Below, piece by piece: positions 7,896-15,165 of a stretch of 28,933 nt of DNA. The translations under genes were made by a program, and so were the position numbers. The stretch covers positions 1 to 28,933 of the forward strand of contig CAZAEL010000030.1 of assembly GCA_964484135.1 (NCBI GenBank). Reading direction: 5' to 3'. This DNA comes from CAZAEL01 sp964484135 (lineage in GTDB: Bacteria; Elusimicrobiota; Elusimicrobia; FEN-1173). Every line of letters begins with the position of its first letter. The stretch's first letter is position 1. The notes under the pieces are model-generated. The model had not been told where the DNA came from and did not search any database. It worked only from the letters and a program-made list of their open reading frames with translations.

Positions 7896-9629
7896 ATGAG
7901 GTTGAGCCGCTACCTCCTCCCCACGCTCAAGGAGCTCCCCGCCGACGCGGACACGGTGTCGGCGAAGCTCATGCTGCGGGCCGGCCTCATCCGCAAGGTG
8001 GCGGCCGGGCTGTACGAGTGGCTGCCCTTCGGGCTCCGGGCCCTGCGCAAGGTGGAGAACATCGTGCGCGAGGAGATGGACAAGATCGGCGGTCAGGAGG
8101 TCTGGCTGCCCTTTGTCCAGCCCCGGGAGCTGTGGGAGGAATCGGGCCGCTGGCAGGTGTACGGCAAGGAGATGATGCGGCTCAAGGACCGCAAGGACGC
8201 GGACTTCTGCCTCGCGCCCACGGCGGAAGAGGTCATCACGGACCTGGTGCGGCGGGAGGTGCGCTCGTACCGGGAACTGCCGCTCCTTCTCTATCAGTTC
8301 GGCACCAAGTTCCGGGACGAGATCCGGCCCCGCTTCGGCGTCATGCGGGCCCGGGAGTTCTACATGAAGGACGCGTACTCCTTTCACGCGGACCCGGCCA
8401 GCCTGGACCAGACCTACCAGGACGCGTACGACGCTTATACGAGGATTTTCACCCGCTGCGGCCTCAAGTTCCGGCCCGTGGAGGCGGCCACCGGCGCCAT
8501 CGGCGGCAGCCATTCCCACGAGTTCATGGTGCTGGCGGACACGGGCGAGGAAACCATCGCCTCCTGCGACGTGTGCGGGTACGCGGCCAACGTGGAGCTG
8601 GCCGAGTCCACGGCTTTCGGGACCAAGAAGGGCGAGCCGCTTCAGACACCGGAGGAGGTGGACACGCCCAGCGCCTGGACCGTGGAGGACGTGGCCAAAC
8701 TCCTCAAGCTGCCCAAGATCAAGTTCATCAAGACCCTCTTTTATGAGACGGACCAGGGCCCGGTGGTGGCCCTGGTCCGTGGCGACCATGAATTGAACGA
8801 GGCCAAGCTCCAGCGCAAGCTGGGCGCCAAATGGCTGCAAAAGGCCTCGGATGAGACGTACAGGAAAGTGGCCGGTTGCGAGGTGGGTTTTGCCGGGCCT
8901 GTGGGCCTCTCCGCCCGCATGGTGGCGGACTTTAACGTGGCCGTGATCGAGAACGGGGTCTCCGGCGCCAACAAGAAGGACAAGCACATGGTGAACATCA
9001 ACCTGGGCCGGGACTACAAGCTGGAGGACGGGGCTTTCGCCGATCTGCGGATGGTGCGCGAGGGCGACCCCTGCACACGCTGTTTCCTCAAGGATTCCGC
9101 CCGGAAAACATTCAACAAGCTTTCCTTCTTCAAGGGCATCGAGGTGGGCCACGTGTTCAAGCTGGGCACCAAATACTCGGAGGCCCTGCAGGCCGGGTTC
9201 CTCACGGAGAAGGGGGCCAAATCGTCCTTCATCATGGGCTGCTACGGCATCGGCGTGAGCCGGGTGGTGGCCGCGGCCATCGAGCAGTCCCACGATGAGA
9301 ACGGCATCGTCTGGCCCGAAGCCATCGCGCCCTTCCAGGTGATCGTCCTACCCCTCAACGTGTCCGACGCCCAGGTGGTGGAGGCGGCCAACCGCATCTA
9401 CGCGGACCTGGTGGACGCGGGCGTGGAGGTCCTCTTGGACGACCGCGACCAGCGGGCCGGCGCCAAGTTCAAGGACGCGGACCTCCTGGGCATCCCCTGG
9501 CGCGTCACCGTGGGGGAGAAAAAACTGGCCGCGGGCCAGGTGGAGGTCAAACAGCGCGCCGCGGCCCAGGCCGAAGACGTCGCCCAAGACAAGGCCGCGG
9601 CCTGGGTCCTGGAAAAATTGCGGAGATAA
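7896..9629 (+). CDS. proS: Prolyl-tRNA synthetase
   Basis: Charges tRNA-Pro; class II aminoacyl-tRNA synthetase of the bacterial type. The 577 residues are the usual length for the form with an editing domain. Motif 2 lies around 138-165 (RPRFGVMRAREFYMKDAYSFH region). The inserted YbaK-like editing domain spans about 225-390, with LPKIKFIKTLFY and LVRGDHELNEAKL. Motif 3 is at about 445-460 (GCYGIGVSRVVAA), and the C-terminal anticodon-binding domain includes VLLDDRDQRAGAKFKDADLLGIP. The start follows repeat R3 directly and has no Shine-Dalgarno. It ends the conserved block before the signalling island. Confidence 0.96.
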   Translation: MRLSRYLLPTLKELPADADTVSAKLMLRAGLIRKVAAGLYEWLPFGLRALRKVENIVREEMDKIGGQEVWLPFVQPRELWEESGRWQVYGKEMMRLKDRKDADFCLAPTAEEVITDLVRREVRSYRELPLLLYQFGTKFRDEIRPRFGVMRAREFYMKDAYSFHADPASLDQTYQDAYDAYTRIFTRCGLKFRPVEAATGAIGGSHSHEFMVLADTGEETIASCDVCGYAANVELAESTAFGTKKGEPLQTPEEVDTPSAWTVEDVAKLLKLPKIKFIKTLFYETDQGPVVALVRGDHELNEAKLQRKLGAKWLQKASDETYRKVAGCEVGFAGPVGLSARMVADFNVAVIENGVSGANKKDKHMVNINLGRDYKLEDGAFADLRMVREGDPCTRCFLKDSARKTFNKLSFFKGIEVGHVFKLGTKYSEALQAGFLTEKGAKSSFIMGCYGIGVSRVVAAAIEQSHDENGIVWPEAIAPFQVIVLPLNVSDAQVVEAANRIYADLVDAGVEVLLDDRDQRAGAKFKDADLLGIPWRVTVGEKKLAAGQVEVKQRAAAQAEDVAQDKAAAWVLEKLRR

Positions 9630-9721
9630 AGGAATCTTCCGGGCAGCCCGCCGTTGTTTTTCTCCTGTTTTCCCGCCAAAAACACCTTGAAACTTCGATC
9701 AAATCCGGCCATAATTACTTT

Positions 9722-9750
9722 TTGACAGCCCCGCGTGAATAAAGTAGATT
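9722..9750 (+). promoter_or_regulatory. Sigma70-type promoter of the signalling operon
   Basis: A perfect TTGACA (9722-9727), a 17-bp spacer and TAGATT (9745-9750; 4 of 6). Transcription would start near 9757, about 21 nt before the ATG of the cyclic-nucleotide-domain gene, leaving room for the AAGGG (9766-9770). This separates the signalling genes from proS. Confidence 0.65.
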
Positions 9751-9777
9751 TGAGAAAATCGGATCAAGGGAAAACCC

Positions 9778-10224
9778 ATGCCTTTTGACGATACGATGTT
9801 CTTGAAGTCCAAGGTGGATATCCTGTCGTTCTTCACGGACGACCAGCTCCGCCGCATCACGGCCGTGGTGGACCGCAAAGAGTTCGGCAAGGGCCAGACC
9901 GTGGTTTTTCAGGGGGAGGTCAGCAACAACTTCCACATCGTCCGGCGCGGAAAGGTGGAGGTGGTGGCCAAGGCCGGCAAGGACAAGGCCCGCTTGGCCG
10001 AGCTGAACCCCGGCGATTTTTTCGGCGAGATGTCCCTCTTGGAGTCCACCGCGGCCACGGCCACCATCCGGGCGGCGGAGGACGGCACCGAGATCCTCAT
10101 GATCCCCCATGGTTCTTTTCACGACCTCTTGAAGCAGTTTCCCGTTTTGGAAAAGGCCCTGCGGGACCGCATCGCGGAGCGCAAGAAACAAAAGGCGGAC
10201 GCGCTGCCTAAAAAAGAACCGTGA
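9778..10224 (+). CDS. Stand-alone cyclic-nucleotide-binding-domain protein
   Basis: A 148-residue soluble protein that is essentially one CRP-type beta-roll (about 15-125) with a lysine-rich tail and no helix-turn-helix, so it is not a DNA-binding regulator by itself. FFTDDQLRRI, the GKGQTVVFQGE strand pair and FFGEMSLLES (81-90) identify the fold. In the phosphate-binding cassette, GE (83-84) is present but the Arg that normally holds the cyclic phosphate is Ala93 (GEMSLLESTAATATIRA), so canonical cAMP or cGMP binding is doubtful. It is the first gene after the promoter at 9722 and precedes the CHASE2 kinase, so a role as adaptor or sensor for that kinase is inferred. Its stop codon lies within repeat R4. 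Confidence 0.85.
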   Translation: MPFDDTMFLKSKVDILSFFTDDQLRRITAVVDRKEFGKGQTVVFQGEVSNNFHIVRRGKVEVVAKAGKDKARLAELNPGDFFGEMSLLESTAATATIRAAEDGTEILMIPHGSFHDLLKQFPVLEKALRDRIAERKKQKADALPKKEP

Positions 10225-10318
10225 AACGTGTTACGTGTCACGTTGAACGGGAAAATTGAGGTCATAAAATCCTTGGTGACGTATTTGCGTAACATGGATC
10301 ACGTGACACGCCCCACGG
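10221..10318. repeat. Heptad inverted repeat R4 (CNB gene-kinase gap)
   Basis: The left arm (10221-10251) has four 7-bp units (GTGAAAC, GTGTTAC, GTGTCAC, GTTGAAC), and its second to fourth bases are the upstream stop TGA. The right arm (10275-10318) contains the complementary CGTGACACG and CGTAAC blocks, also spaced by 7-bp steps. It ends 7 bases before the kinase ATG, with no Shine-Dalgarno between. Confidence 0.65.
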
Positions 10319-10325
10319 CTTTTGA

Positions 10326-13232
10326 ATGAAAAAATCCTGGCTCCTCGACACCCTGCTGGGTTTGGCCCTGACCGTGATCGTGGCGGGCCTGGCCTATTTT
10401 GAAGTTCCCTTCACCGAATCCCTCGAAAACAAGCTCTACGACCTCCGTCTGAAATATTCTCCCAAGGCCCCGCTGTCGGACCAGATCGTGCTGGTGGCCA
10501 TCGACGACGCCAGCATCGCGTCCGTGGGCCGATGGCCCTGGCCCCGGGGATACGTGGGCCAGTTGATCCGCCAGATCGCGGCCGGCGGGCCCAAGGTCAT
10601 CGGCGTCAACATCCTGTACGTGGACCCGGACCAGAACCAGGGCCTGGAAACCGTCCGCCAGATGAAAGAACAGTACAGCCAATTGGTGGAACAGCAAAAG
10701 GAGGCCTGGGGCCCCCTCTTCACCCGCGTCAGCAAGGACCCCAAGTACAAACCCCTCATCAAGAAGGACGCGCCCCTGTCCCTGGACCCCTTCCGGTCGG
10801 TGGTGGACCTGTTCACCGAGGCCGAGGCCGCGCTGGACAACGACGCCCAGCTGGCCCAGGCCCTGCTGGAGACCCCGGGCGTGGTCCTGCCCATCTTCTT
10901 TTCCGTTGACAAGCCCCTGGCGGAGGAAACCAACGAGGTCCTGGAGCAGATGCAGGGATACGCCCTGCCCCAGGTGGAGCCTTCGGGCAAGCCCTACGCT
11001 TTGCTGGAAGGGTTCCAGCCCCTCCTGCCCTTGCCCCAGTTCGCCTCCGGCGCCTCGGGCATGGGGCACAGCAACATCTTCCAGGACGGGGACGGCTCGG
11101 TGCGGCGGGAAACCATCCTGGTCCAGTATAAGGACAACTATTTCCCGTCCATGTCCCTGGAGATGGCCCGGGTGGCCCTGGGCCTGAACCCGGAGGACGT
11201 GCGGGTCAAGCTGGGCCAGGAGATCACGCTGGGGGACAAGCGCATCCCCCTGGGCCGGGACAACAGGCTTTTGGTCAACTACCCGGAGGGCTTCTCCAGC
11301 CTCAAGGTCGTGCCGGCGGTGGAGATTTTGGCGGAAAAGATACAGCCCGACGCCTTCAAGAACAAGCTGGTCCTCCTGGGCATCACGGCCACGGGCGTGG
11401 GCAACGTTTTCGTCACGCCGGTGGACCCCAACTTCCCGCCCCACGGCGTCATCGTGACCGTCCTGCAGAACATCCTGGGCGGCAAATTCCTCACCCGTCC
11501 CGAGTGGGCCCCGATGGCGGAGCTGGGCGCCCTGGGCGTCATCGCGCTCTTCGTGATCCTGCTCCTGCCGCACCTCAAGGCCAAGTGGGGGGCGCTCATC
11601 GCCTTCCTGCTCCTGGCCGCCGCGGCGGGCGGGGGCGTTTATTTGTTCGTCACGTACGGCTGGTGGGTCAAGATTTTCTACGCCATGGCGCTCCTGGTCC
11701 TGGCGTACGGCACCGTCACCCTGCGCCGCTTCTTCTTCACGGAGCGCCGCAAGGAACTGGTGGAGGCGGAGAGCATCGAGACCAACAAGATGCTGGGGCT
11801 CTCCTTCCAGGGCCAGGGCATGCTGGACCTGGCCTTCGAGAAGTTCCGCAAGTGCCCCATCGACGACGCCATGAAGGAGTTGCTCTACAACCTGGCCCTG
11901 GATTTCGAGCGCAAGCGGCAGTGGGCCAAGGCCGCGGTGGTGTACGAGCACATCTCCACCGCGGACGCGGGGTACAAGGACATCAAGGACCGTCAGAAGG
12001 CGGCCAAGGCCGCGTCCGAGGGCGGGGTGGTGAGCGCCATCGGCGGCGGGGGGAAGAAAGAGGGCACCATCGTCATGGAGGGGGCCGCGGTCAAGCCCAC
12101 CCTGGGCCGGTACGAAATCGAAAAAGAACTGGGCCGGGGCGCCATGGGCATCGTGTACCTGGGCAAGGACCCCAAGATCAACCGCCAGGTGGCCATCAAG
12201 ACTTTGAAGTTCGACGACGACGTGGACGAGGCCACGGCCAAAAGCGTGAAGGAACGCTTCTTCCGCGAGGCCGAGTCCGCCGGCACCCTCAACCACCCCA
12301 ACATCGTCCGCATCTTCGACGCGGGCGAGGACAACGAGATCTGCTACATCGCCATGGAACTCCTCTCCGGGGAAGACTTGAAGAAATACGGGGAAAAGGC
12401 CAACCTCCTGCCGCCCCAGCAGGTCATGGAATACGTGGCCCAGGTGGCGGACGCCCTGGACTACGCCCACTCCAACGGCATCGTGCACCGGGACATCAAG
12501 CCCGCCAACATCATGCGCCTGAAGGACGGCACCCTGCGCGTCACGGACTTCGGCATCGCCCGCATCACCGCCTCCTCCAAGACCCAGACCGGCACGGTCA
12601 TGGGCACGCCCAGCTACATGTCGCCGGAGCAGATCGCGGGCAAAAAAGTGGACGGCCGGGCGGACCTTTTTTCCCTGGGCGTCATGCTCTACGAGATGCT
12701 GACCGGCGAGAAGCCTTTTGAGGGAGACAGCATCGCCACCCTGCTCTTCAAGATTTCCAGCGAGGCCCACCCGGACCCGGTGGCCAAGGCCTCGGACCGG
12801 GTCACCCCCTGCGTGCGGTCCATCATCGACAAGGCTTTGCAGAAAAACCCTGACAACCGGTACCAGCGCGGCGGGGACATGGCCAAGGACATCAAGGCCT
12901 GTTTGCAGAACCCGGCGCTCACCGTGCCTCCCGTGGCGGGGGCCGCCGCGCCTGCCCCTGCGGCGGTTCCGGCCGCGACGCCCGCGCCCGCCGCGGTTTC
13001 CGGAGCGGGGGAAACGCAGAAATTGTCTCCGCCTGCGGCCAATCCGTCGGACACGGTCAAAATGCCGCCCGCGGCCCCGGCGGACAAGGCCGGGGAAACC
13101 CTGCGCCTTTCGCCGGCCCCGTCCCCTTCCGACACCCTGCAGACGCCTCCGTCCGGAGACGGCGGCGTTCCCAAGGCGTCTCCGCCGCCGGGCGCGTCCT
13201 CTTCCGACACCATCCGGCTGCCGCCTTCCTAA
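10326..13232 (+). CDS. CHASE2-domain receptor serine/threonine protein kinase
   Basis: A 968-residue membrane kinase. In order: a membrane helix (about 8-25), an extracytoplasmic CHASE2 sensor domain (about 30-385) and three membrane helices (about 397-468). A short helical, TPR-like cytoplasmic stretch (about 490-555) and a Gly-rich linker precede the Hanks-type kinase domain (about 596-862). The kinase is intact: GRGAMG loop 603-608, Lys625, HRD with Asp723, DFG with Asp741 and GTPSYMSPEQ; activation-loop Thr753, 755, 757 and 761 are candidate autophosphorylation sites. The last 100 residues are Pro/Ala-rich with five [ED]T-x-x-[LMT]-x-P motifs (Thr897, 910, 925, 937, 962). CHASE2 is a predicted extracytoplasmic sensor with unknown ligand. 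PP2C and FHA genes follow directly, giving a kinase-phosphatase-reader set. It has no visible Shine-Dalgarno. Confidence 0.93.
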   Translation: MKKSWLLDTLLGLALTVIVAGLAYFEVPFTESLENKLYDLRLKYSPKAPLSDQIVLVAIDDASIASVGRWPWPRGYVGQLIRQIAAGGPKVIGVNILYVDPDQNQGLETVRQMKEQYSQLVEQQKEAWGPLFTRVSKDPKYKPLIKKDAPLSLDPFRSVVDLFTEAEAALDNDAQLAQALLETPGVVLPIFFSVDKPLAEETNEVLEQMQGYALPQVEPSGKPYALLEGFQPLLPLPQFASGASGMGHSNIFQDGDGSVRRETILVQYKDNYFPSMSLEMARVALGLNPEDVRVKLGQEITLGDKRIPLGRDNRLLVNYPEGFSSLKVVPAVEILAEKIQPDAFKNKLVLLGITATGVGNVFVTPVDPNFPPHGVIVTVLQNILGGKFLTRPEWAPMAELGALGVIALFVILLLPHLKAKWGALIAFLLLAAAAGGGVYLFVTYGWWVKIFYAMALLVLAYGTVTLRRFFFTERRKELVEAESIETNKMLGLSFQGQGMLDLAFEKFRKCPIDDAMKELLYNLALDFERKRQWAKAAVVYEHISTADAGYKDIKDRQKAAKAASEGGVVSAIGGGGKKEGTIVMEGAAVKPTLGRYEIEKELGRGAMGIVYLGKDPKINRQVAIKTLKFDDDVDEATAKSVKERFFREAESAGTLNHPNIVRIFDAGEDNEICYIAMELLSGEDLKKYGEKANLLPPQQVMEYVAQVADALDYAHSNGIVHRDIKPANIMRLKDGTLRVTDFGIARITASSKTQTGTVMGTPSYMSPEQIAGKKVDGRADLFSLGVMLYEMLTGEKPFEGDSIATLLFKISSEAHPDPVAKASDRVTPCVRSIIDKALQKNPDNRYQRGGDMAKDIKACLQNPALTVPPVAGAAAPAPAAVPAATPAPAAVSGAGETQKLSPPAANPSDTVKMPPAAPADKAGETLRLSPAPSPSDTLQTPPSGDGGVPKASPPPGASSSDTIRLPPS

Positions 13233-13258
13233 ATGACGGAACCTCAAGGGGTCCCTTT

Positions 13259-14092
13259 ATGAAACTGAACGCCGCTGGTTTGACCGATCCGGGCCAGGTC
13301 CGGAAAAACAACGAAGATAACTACTGGGTGGACGACGAGTCCGGCCTCTTTTTGGTGGCCGACGGCATGGGCGGCCACAACGCGGGCGAGGTGGCCAGCC
13401 AGATGGCGGTGGACGTGATCCGCCAGCAGGTGCCCCAGGCCCTGAAAACGGGCCGCATCCCGGCCATGGGCGAAAAACCTTTGCATCTTTCGGAGCGGGC
13501 CCACCTGCTTTCCTCCATCGTGCAGATGGCCAACGAGGTGGTCTTCGCCGCCTCCCAGGCCAAGCCGGAGAACCGGGGCATGGGCACCACCGTGGTGGCC
13601 GTGCTGGCGGACAAGAAAAGTTTCGCCGTGGCCCACGTGGGGGACAGCCGCTTGTATCTCTTCCGCGACGGGGAGTTGAAGCAGATCACCCGCGACCATT
13701 CCCTGGTGGCGGAGCAGGTGGCCAAGGGACTTATGACCCTGGAGCAGGCCGAGCAGTCCGATATCAAGAACGTGCTGACCCGGGCCCTGGGCGTGGGGCC
13801 CCAGGTGGAGGTGGACGTGGACGAACAGCCTCTCCGGCCGGGGGACCTGCTGCTCCTGTGCACGGACGGCCTCTGCCGCATGGCCGAGGATTCGGTGATC
13901 CGGGACGAGCTGCGCCGCTTGAGCGACCCGATTGAAATTTGCAATAATCTCGTCAGAATCGCCAACGAGCGGGGGGGGAAGGACAACATCACCGTGGTGG
14001 CGGCGCGGTGCGAGGCCGCGGGCTTCTGGCGGAAGGTGGCCGGCATGCTGTCGCCCGGCGCTTCGGCGCCCGCGGGCAAACCCAAAGGATGA
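13259..14092 (+). CDS. PP2C-family protein phosphatase (Stp/PstP type)
   Basis: A 277-residue soluble metal-dependent Ser/Thr phosphatase, expected to reverse the neighbouring kinase. It shows the PP2C metal and phosphate motifs: RKNNEDNYW (about 15-23), VADGMGGHNAGE with Asp35, and HVGDSRLYL with ITRDHSLV. CTDGL and the C-terminal GGKDNITVV are also present. Length is slightly above the 240-250 of minimal bacterial forms, because of a C-terminal Ala/Pro tail. AAGGGG lies about 8 bases before the ATG. The gene starts 26 nt after the kinase and is followed 34 nt later by the FHA gene, so the four genes look co-transcribed. Confidence 0.94.
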   Translation: MKLNAAGLTDPGQVRKNNEDNYWVDDESGLFLVADGMGGHNAGEVASQMAVDVIRQQVPQALKTGRIPAMGEKPLHLSERAHLLSSIVQMANEVVFAASQAKPENRGMGTTVVAVLADKKSFAVAHVGDSRLYLFRDGELKQITRDHSLVAEQVAKGLMTLEQAEQSDIKNVLTRALGVGPQVEVDVDEQPLRPGDLLLLCTDGLCRMAEDSVIRDELRRLSDPIEICNNLVRIANERGGKDNITVVAARCEAAGFWRKVAGMLSPGASAPAGKPKG

Positions 14093-14126
14093 CTTCGGCG
14101 CCTTTGATTTCGACGGGGAAAACCCT

Positions 14127-14846
14127 ATGGTAAAACTGCTCCTCAAGTTCAACGCGGCCGTGATCAAGGAGATCCCGTTCGAAAAGAACGAGTACACCGT
14201 CGGACGCAAATCCGACAACGACATCGTCATCGACAACCCGGCGGTGTCCGGCCACCACTGCCGCATCGTCAAGCAGGCGGGCGATTACCTCCTGGAGGAC
14301 CTGGGCAGCACCAACGGCACCTTTTTCCACGACAAGCGGATCATGAAGGCCATCCTCCACCACAAGGACGAGGTGGCCATCGCCAAGCACCTGCTGGTTT
14401 TCATCAACGACGAAGAGGCCGCGGCCCCGCCGCCCCCCGGCCCGGCGGTGTCCTCCGACGCCACCGTGGTCATGGCCCCGCCCGCGCCCTCGGCCGCGCC
14501 CAAGGGGGAGAAAAAAGAGCCGGAAAAGGTGGGGGGGCTCCGGGTGGTCACGGGCGAGACCACGGCCAGCCAGTTCAGCCTCACGGGCCTCACCACGTAC
14601 ATCGGCAAGTCCGACCAGGCCAACATCCGCGTCAAGGGGCTCTTCGCGCCGGACCTCGCCGCCTGCGTGGCCCGCAAGCCGGACGGGTACTACCTCAAGG
14701 TCATCAAGGAAAAGTCCGTCAAGATGAACGGCGAGGTGGTGAAGCCGGAAGATTTGAAGCTTTTGAAGGAGGGCGACCTCATCGAGGTGGCCAACCTGAA
14801 GCTGGTTTTCTACCATCAGGACGCCGGCGGGGCGCTGTCCGGCTAA
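14127..14846 (+). CDS. Double-FHA-domain protein
   Basis: A 239-residue soluble protein with two forkhead-associated domains joined by a Pro/Ala linker. FHA1 (about 3-95) keeps the phosphothreonine-binding residues: GR (26-27), SGHH (41-44) and GSTNGT (60-65). FHA2 (about 145-232) is degenerate: IGK replaces GR, APDLAA stands where the Ser-x-x-His block belongs, and only the MNG turn (200-202) remains. The linker carries DATVVMAPP (Thr113), a possible phosphosite of the TxxM kind. ATG 14127 fits the start of FHA1; an upstream in-frame extension lies inside the phosphatase gene and does not resemble an FHA protein. It probably reads phosphorylated sites on the CHASE2 kinase or itself. Confidence 0.9.
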   Translation: MVKLLLKFNAAVIKEIPFEKNEYTVGRKSDNDIVIDNPAVSGHHCRIVKQAGDYLLEDLGSTNGTFFHDKRIMKAILHHKDEVAIAKHLLVFINDEEAAAPPPPGPAVSSDATVVMAPPAPSAAPKGEKKEPEKVGGLRVVTGETTASQFSLTGLTTYIGKSDQANIRVKGLFAPDLAACVARKPDGYYLKVIKEKSVKMNGEVVKPEDLKLLKEGDLIEVANLKLVFYHQDAGGALSG

Positions 14847-14879
14847 TCGCAGCGCAAACCGTTGTTTCCCGGTGGTATC

Positions 14880-14970
14880 CCGCCCCTTTGTCAGGGGAGG
14901 CCGGGTGGGGGAGGCCTCCGGCGCTTCCAATGGCCTCTCCCTCCCCGTACCCCTCCTTACAAAGGAGCGG
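14880..14970. repeat. Long imperfect inverted repeat after the FHA gene
   Basis: Two arms of about 37-39 bp (14880-14916 and 14932-14970) are imperfect reverse complements. The outer parts, CCGCCCCTTTGT and ACAAAGGAGCGG, pair well, and so do the inner GGAGGCC and GGCCTCTCC. The 15-base centre is short, so RNA or a cruciform could form a long hairpin. There is no T-run after it. It lies in the 319-base gap between the FHA and FecR genes. Its sequence is unlike the heptad repeats, so it is listed separately. Confidence 0.6.
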
Positions 14971-15040
14971 ATTCTCCAAAAACGACGCGCTGTTTCAAGG
15001 GGAAGGGCGCTGTTTTTACGTCCCGGCCCGAGCCGCGGGA

Positions 15041-15056
15041 TGTGACGAAACTCACA
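15041..15056. promoter_or_regulatory. CRP-type operator upstream of the FecR gene
   Basis: TGTGA-CGAAAC-TCACA is an exact match to the CRP consensus TGTGA-N6-TCACA. It directly abuts the -35 box at 15057, and its centre (15048.5) is about 42 bases before the predicted transcript start near 15091. That is the position of activator sites in class II CRP promoters. The regulator is not encoded in the window: the only cyclic-nucleotide-domain protein here has no DNA-binding domain. Confidence 0.6.
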
Positions 15057-15085
15057 TTGATTTTCCCGGACTTTCCGGCCATACT
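15057..15085 (+). promoter_or_regulatory. Promoter of the FecR-barrel operon
   Basis: TTGATT (15057-15062; 4 of 6), a 17-bp spacer and CATACT (15080-15085; 4 of 6). The weak boxes fit a promoter needing an activator bound at the adjoining CRP-type site. The leader would be about 75 nt. Confidence 0.5.
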
Positions 15086-15125
15086 GGGAGGAATGAAGGC
15101 CCCCTCCCCTTCCCCCAAAGACAGC

Positions 15126-15154
15126 TTGGCATTCCTCCGTCTATTTTGTATATA
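15126..15154 (+). promoter_or_regulatory. Possible second, near-leaderless promoter of the FecR gene
   Basis: TTGGCA (15126-15131; 5 of 6), a 17-bp spacer and TATATA (15149-15154; 4 of 6). It would start about 5 nt before the ATG and so cut off the GAGGTG Shine-Dalgarno at 15155-15160. It may be chance or a secondary start. Confidence 0.3.
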
Positions 15155-15165
15155 GAGGTGAAACC

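Noticed and set aside
9640..9664. Possible terminator after proS
   Set aside because: The stem is only four pairs with a three-base loop before an interrupted T-run, too weak to call.
9778..10224. Full CRP/FNR transcription factor
   Set aside because: Only the beta-roll is present. The protein ends at residue 148 in a Lys-rich tail with no helix-turn-helix, so it cannot be the regulator for the CRP-type site at 15041.
10299..13247. Long open frame on the minus strand opposite the CHASE2 kinase gene
   Set aside because: High GC and strong third-position bias leave antisense frames open. Its translation is Gly/Arg/His/Leu-rich with no domain, and the + strand kinase is unmistakable.
13932..14126. 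In-frame upstream extension of the FHA gene
   Set aside because: It lies inside the PP2C coding region and reads as Arg/Pro-rich shadow sequence; FHA1 begins right after ATG 14127.
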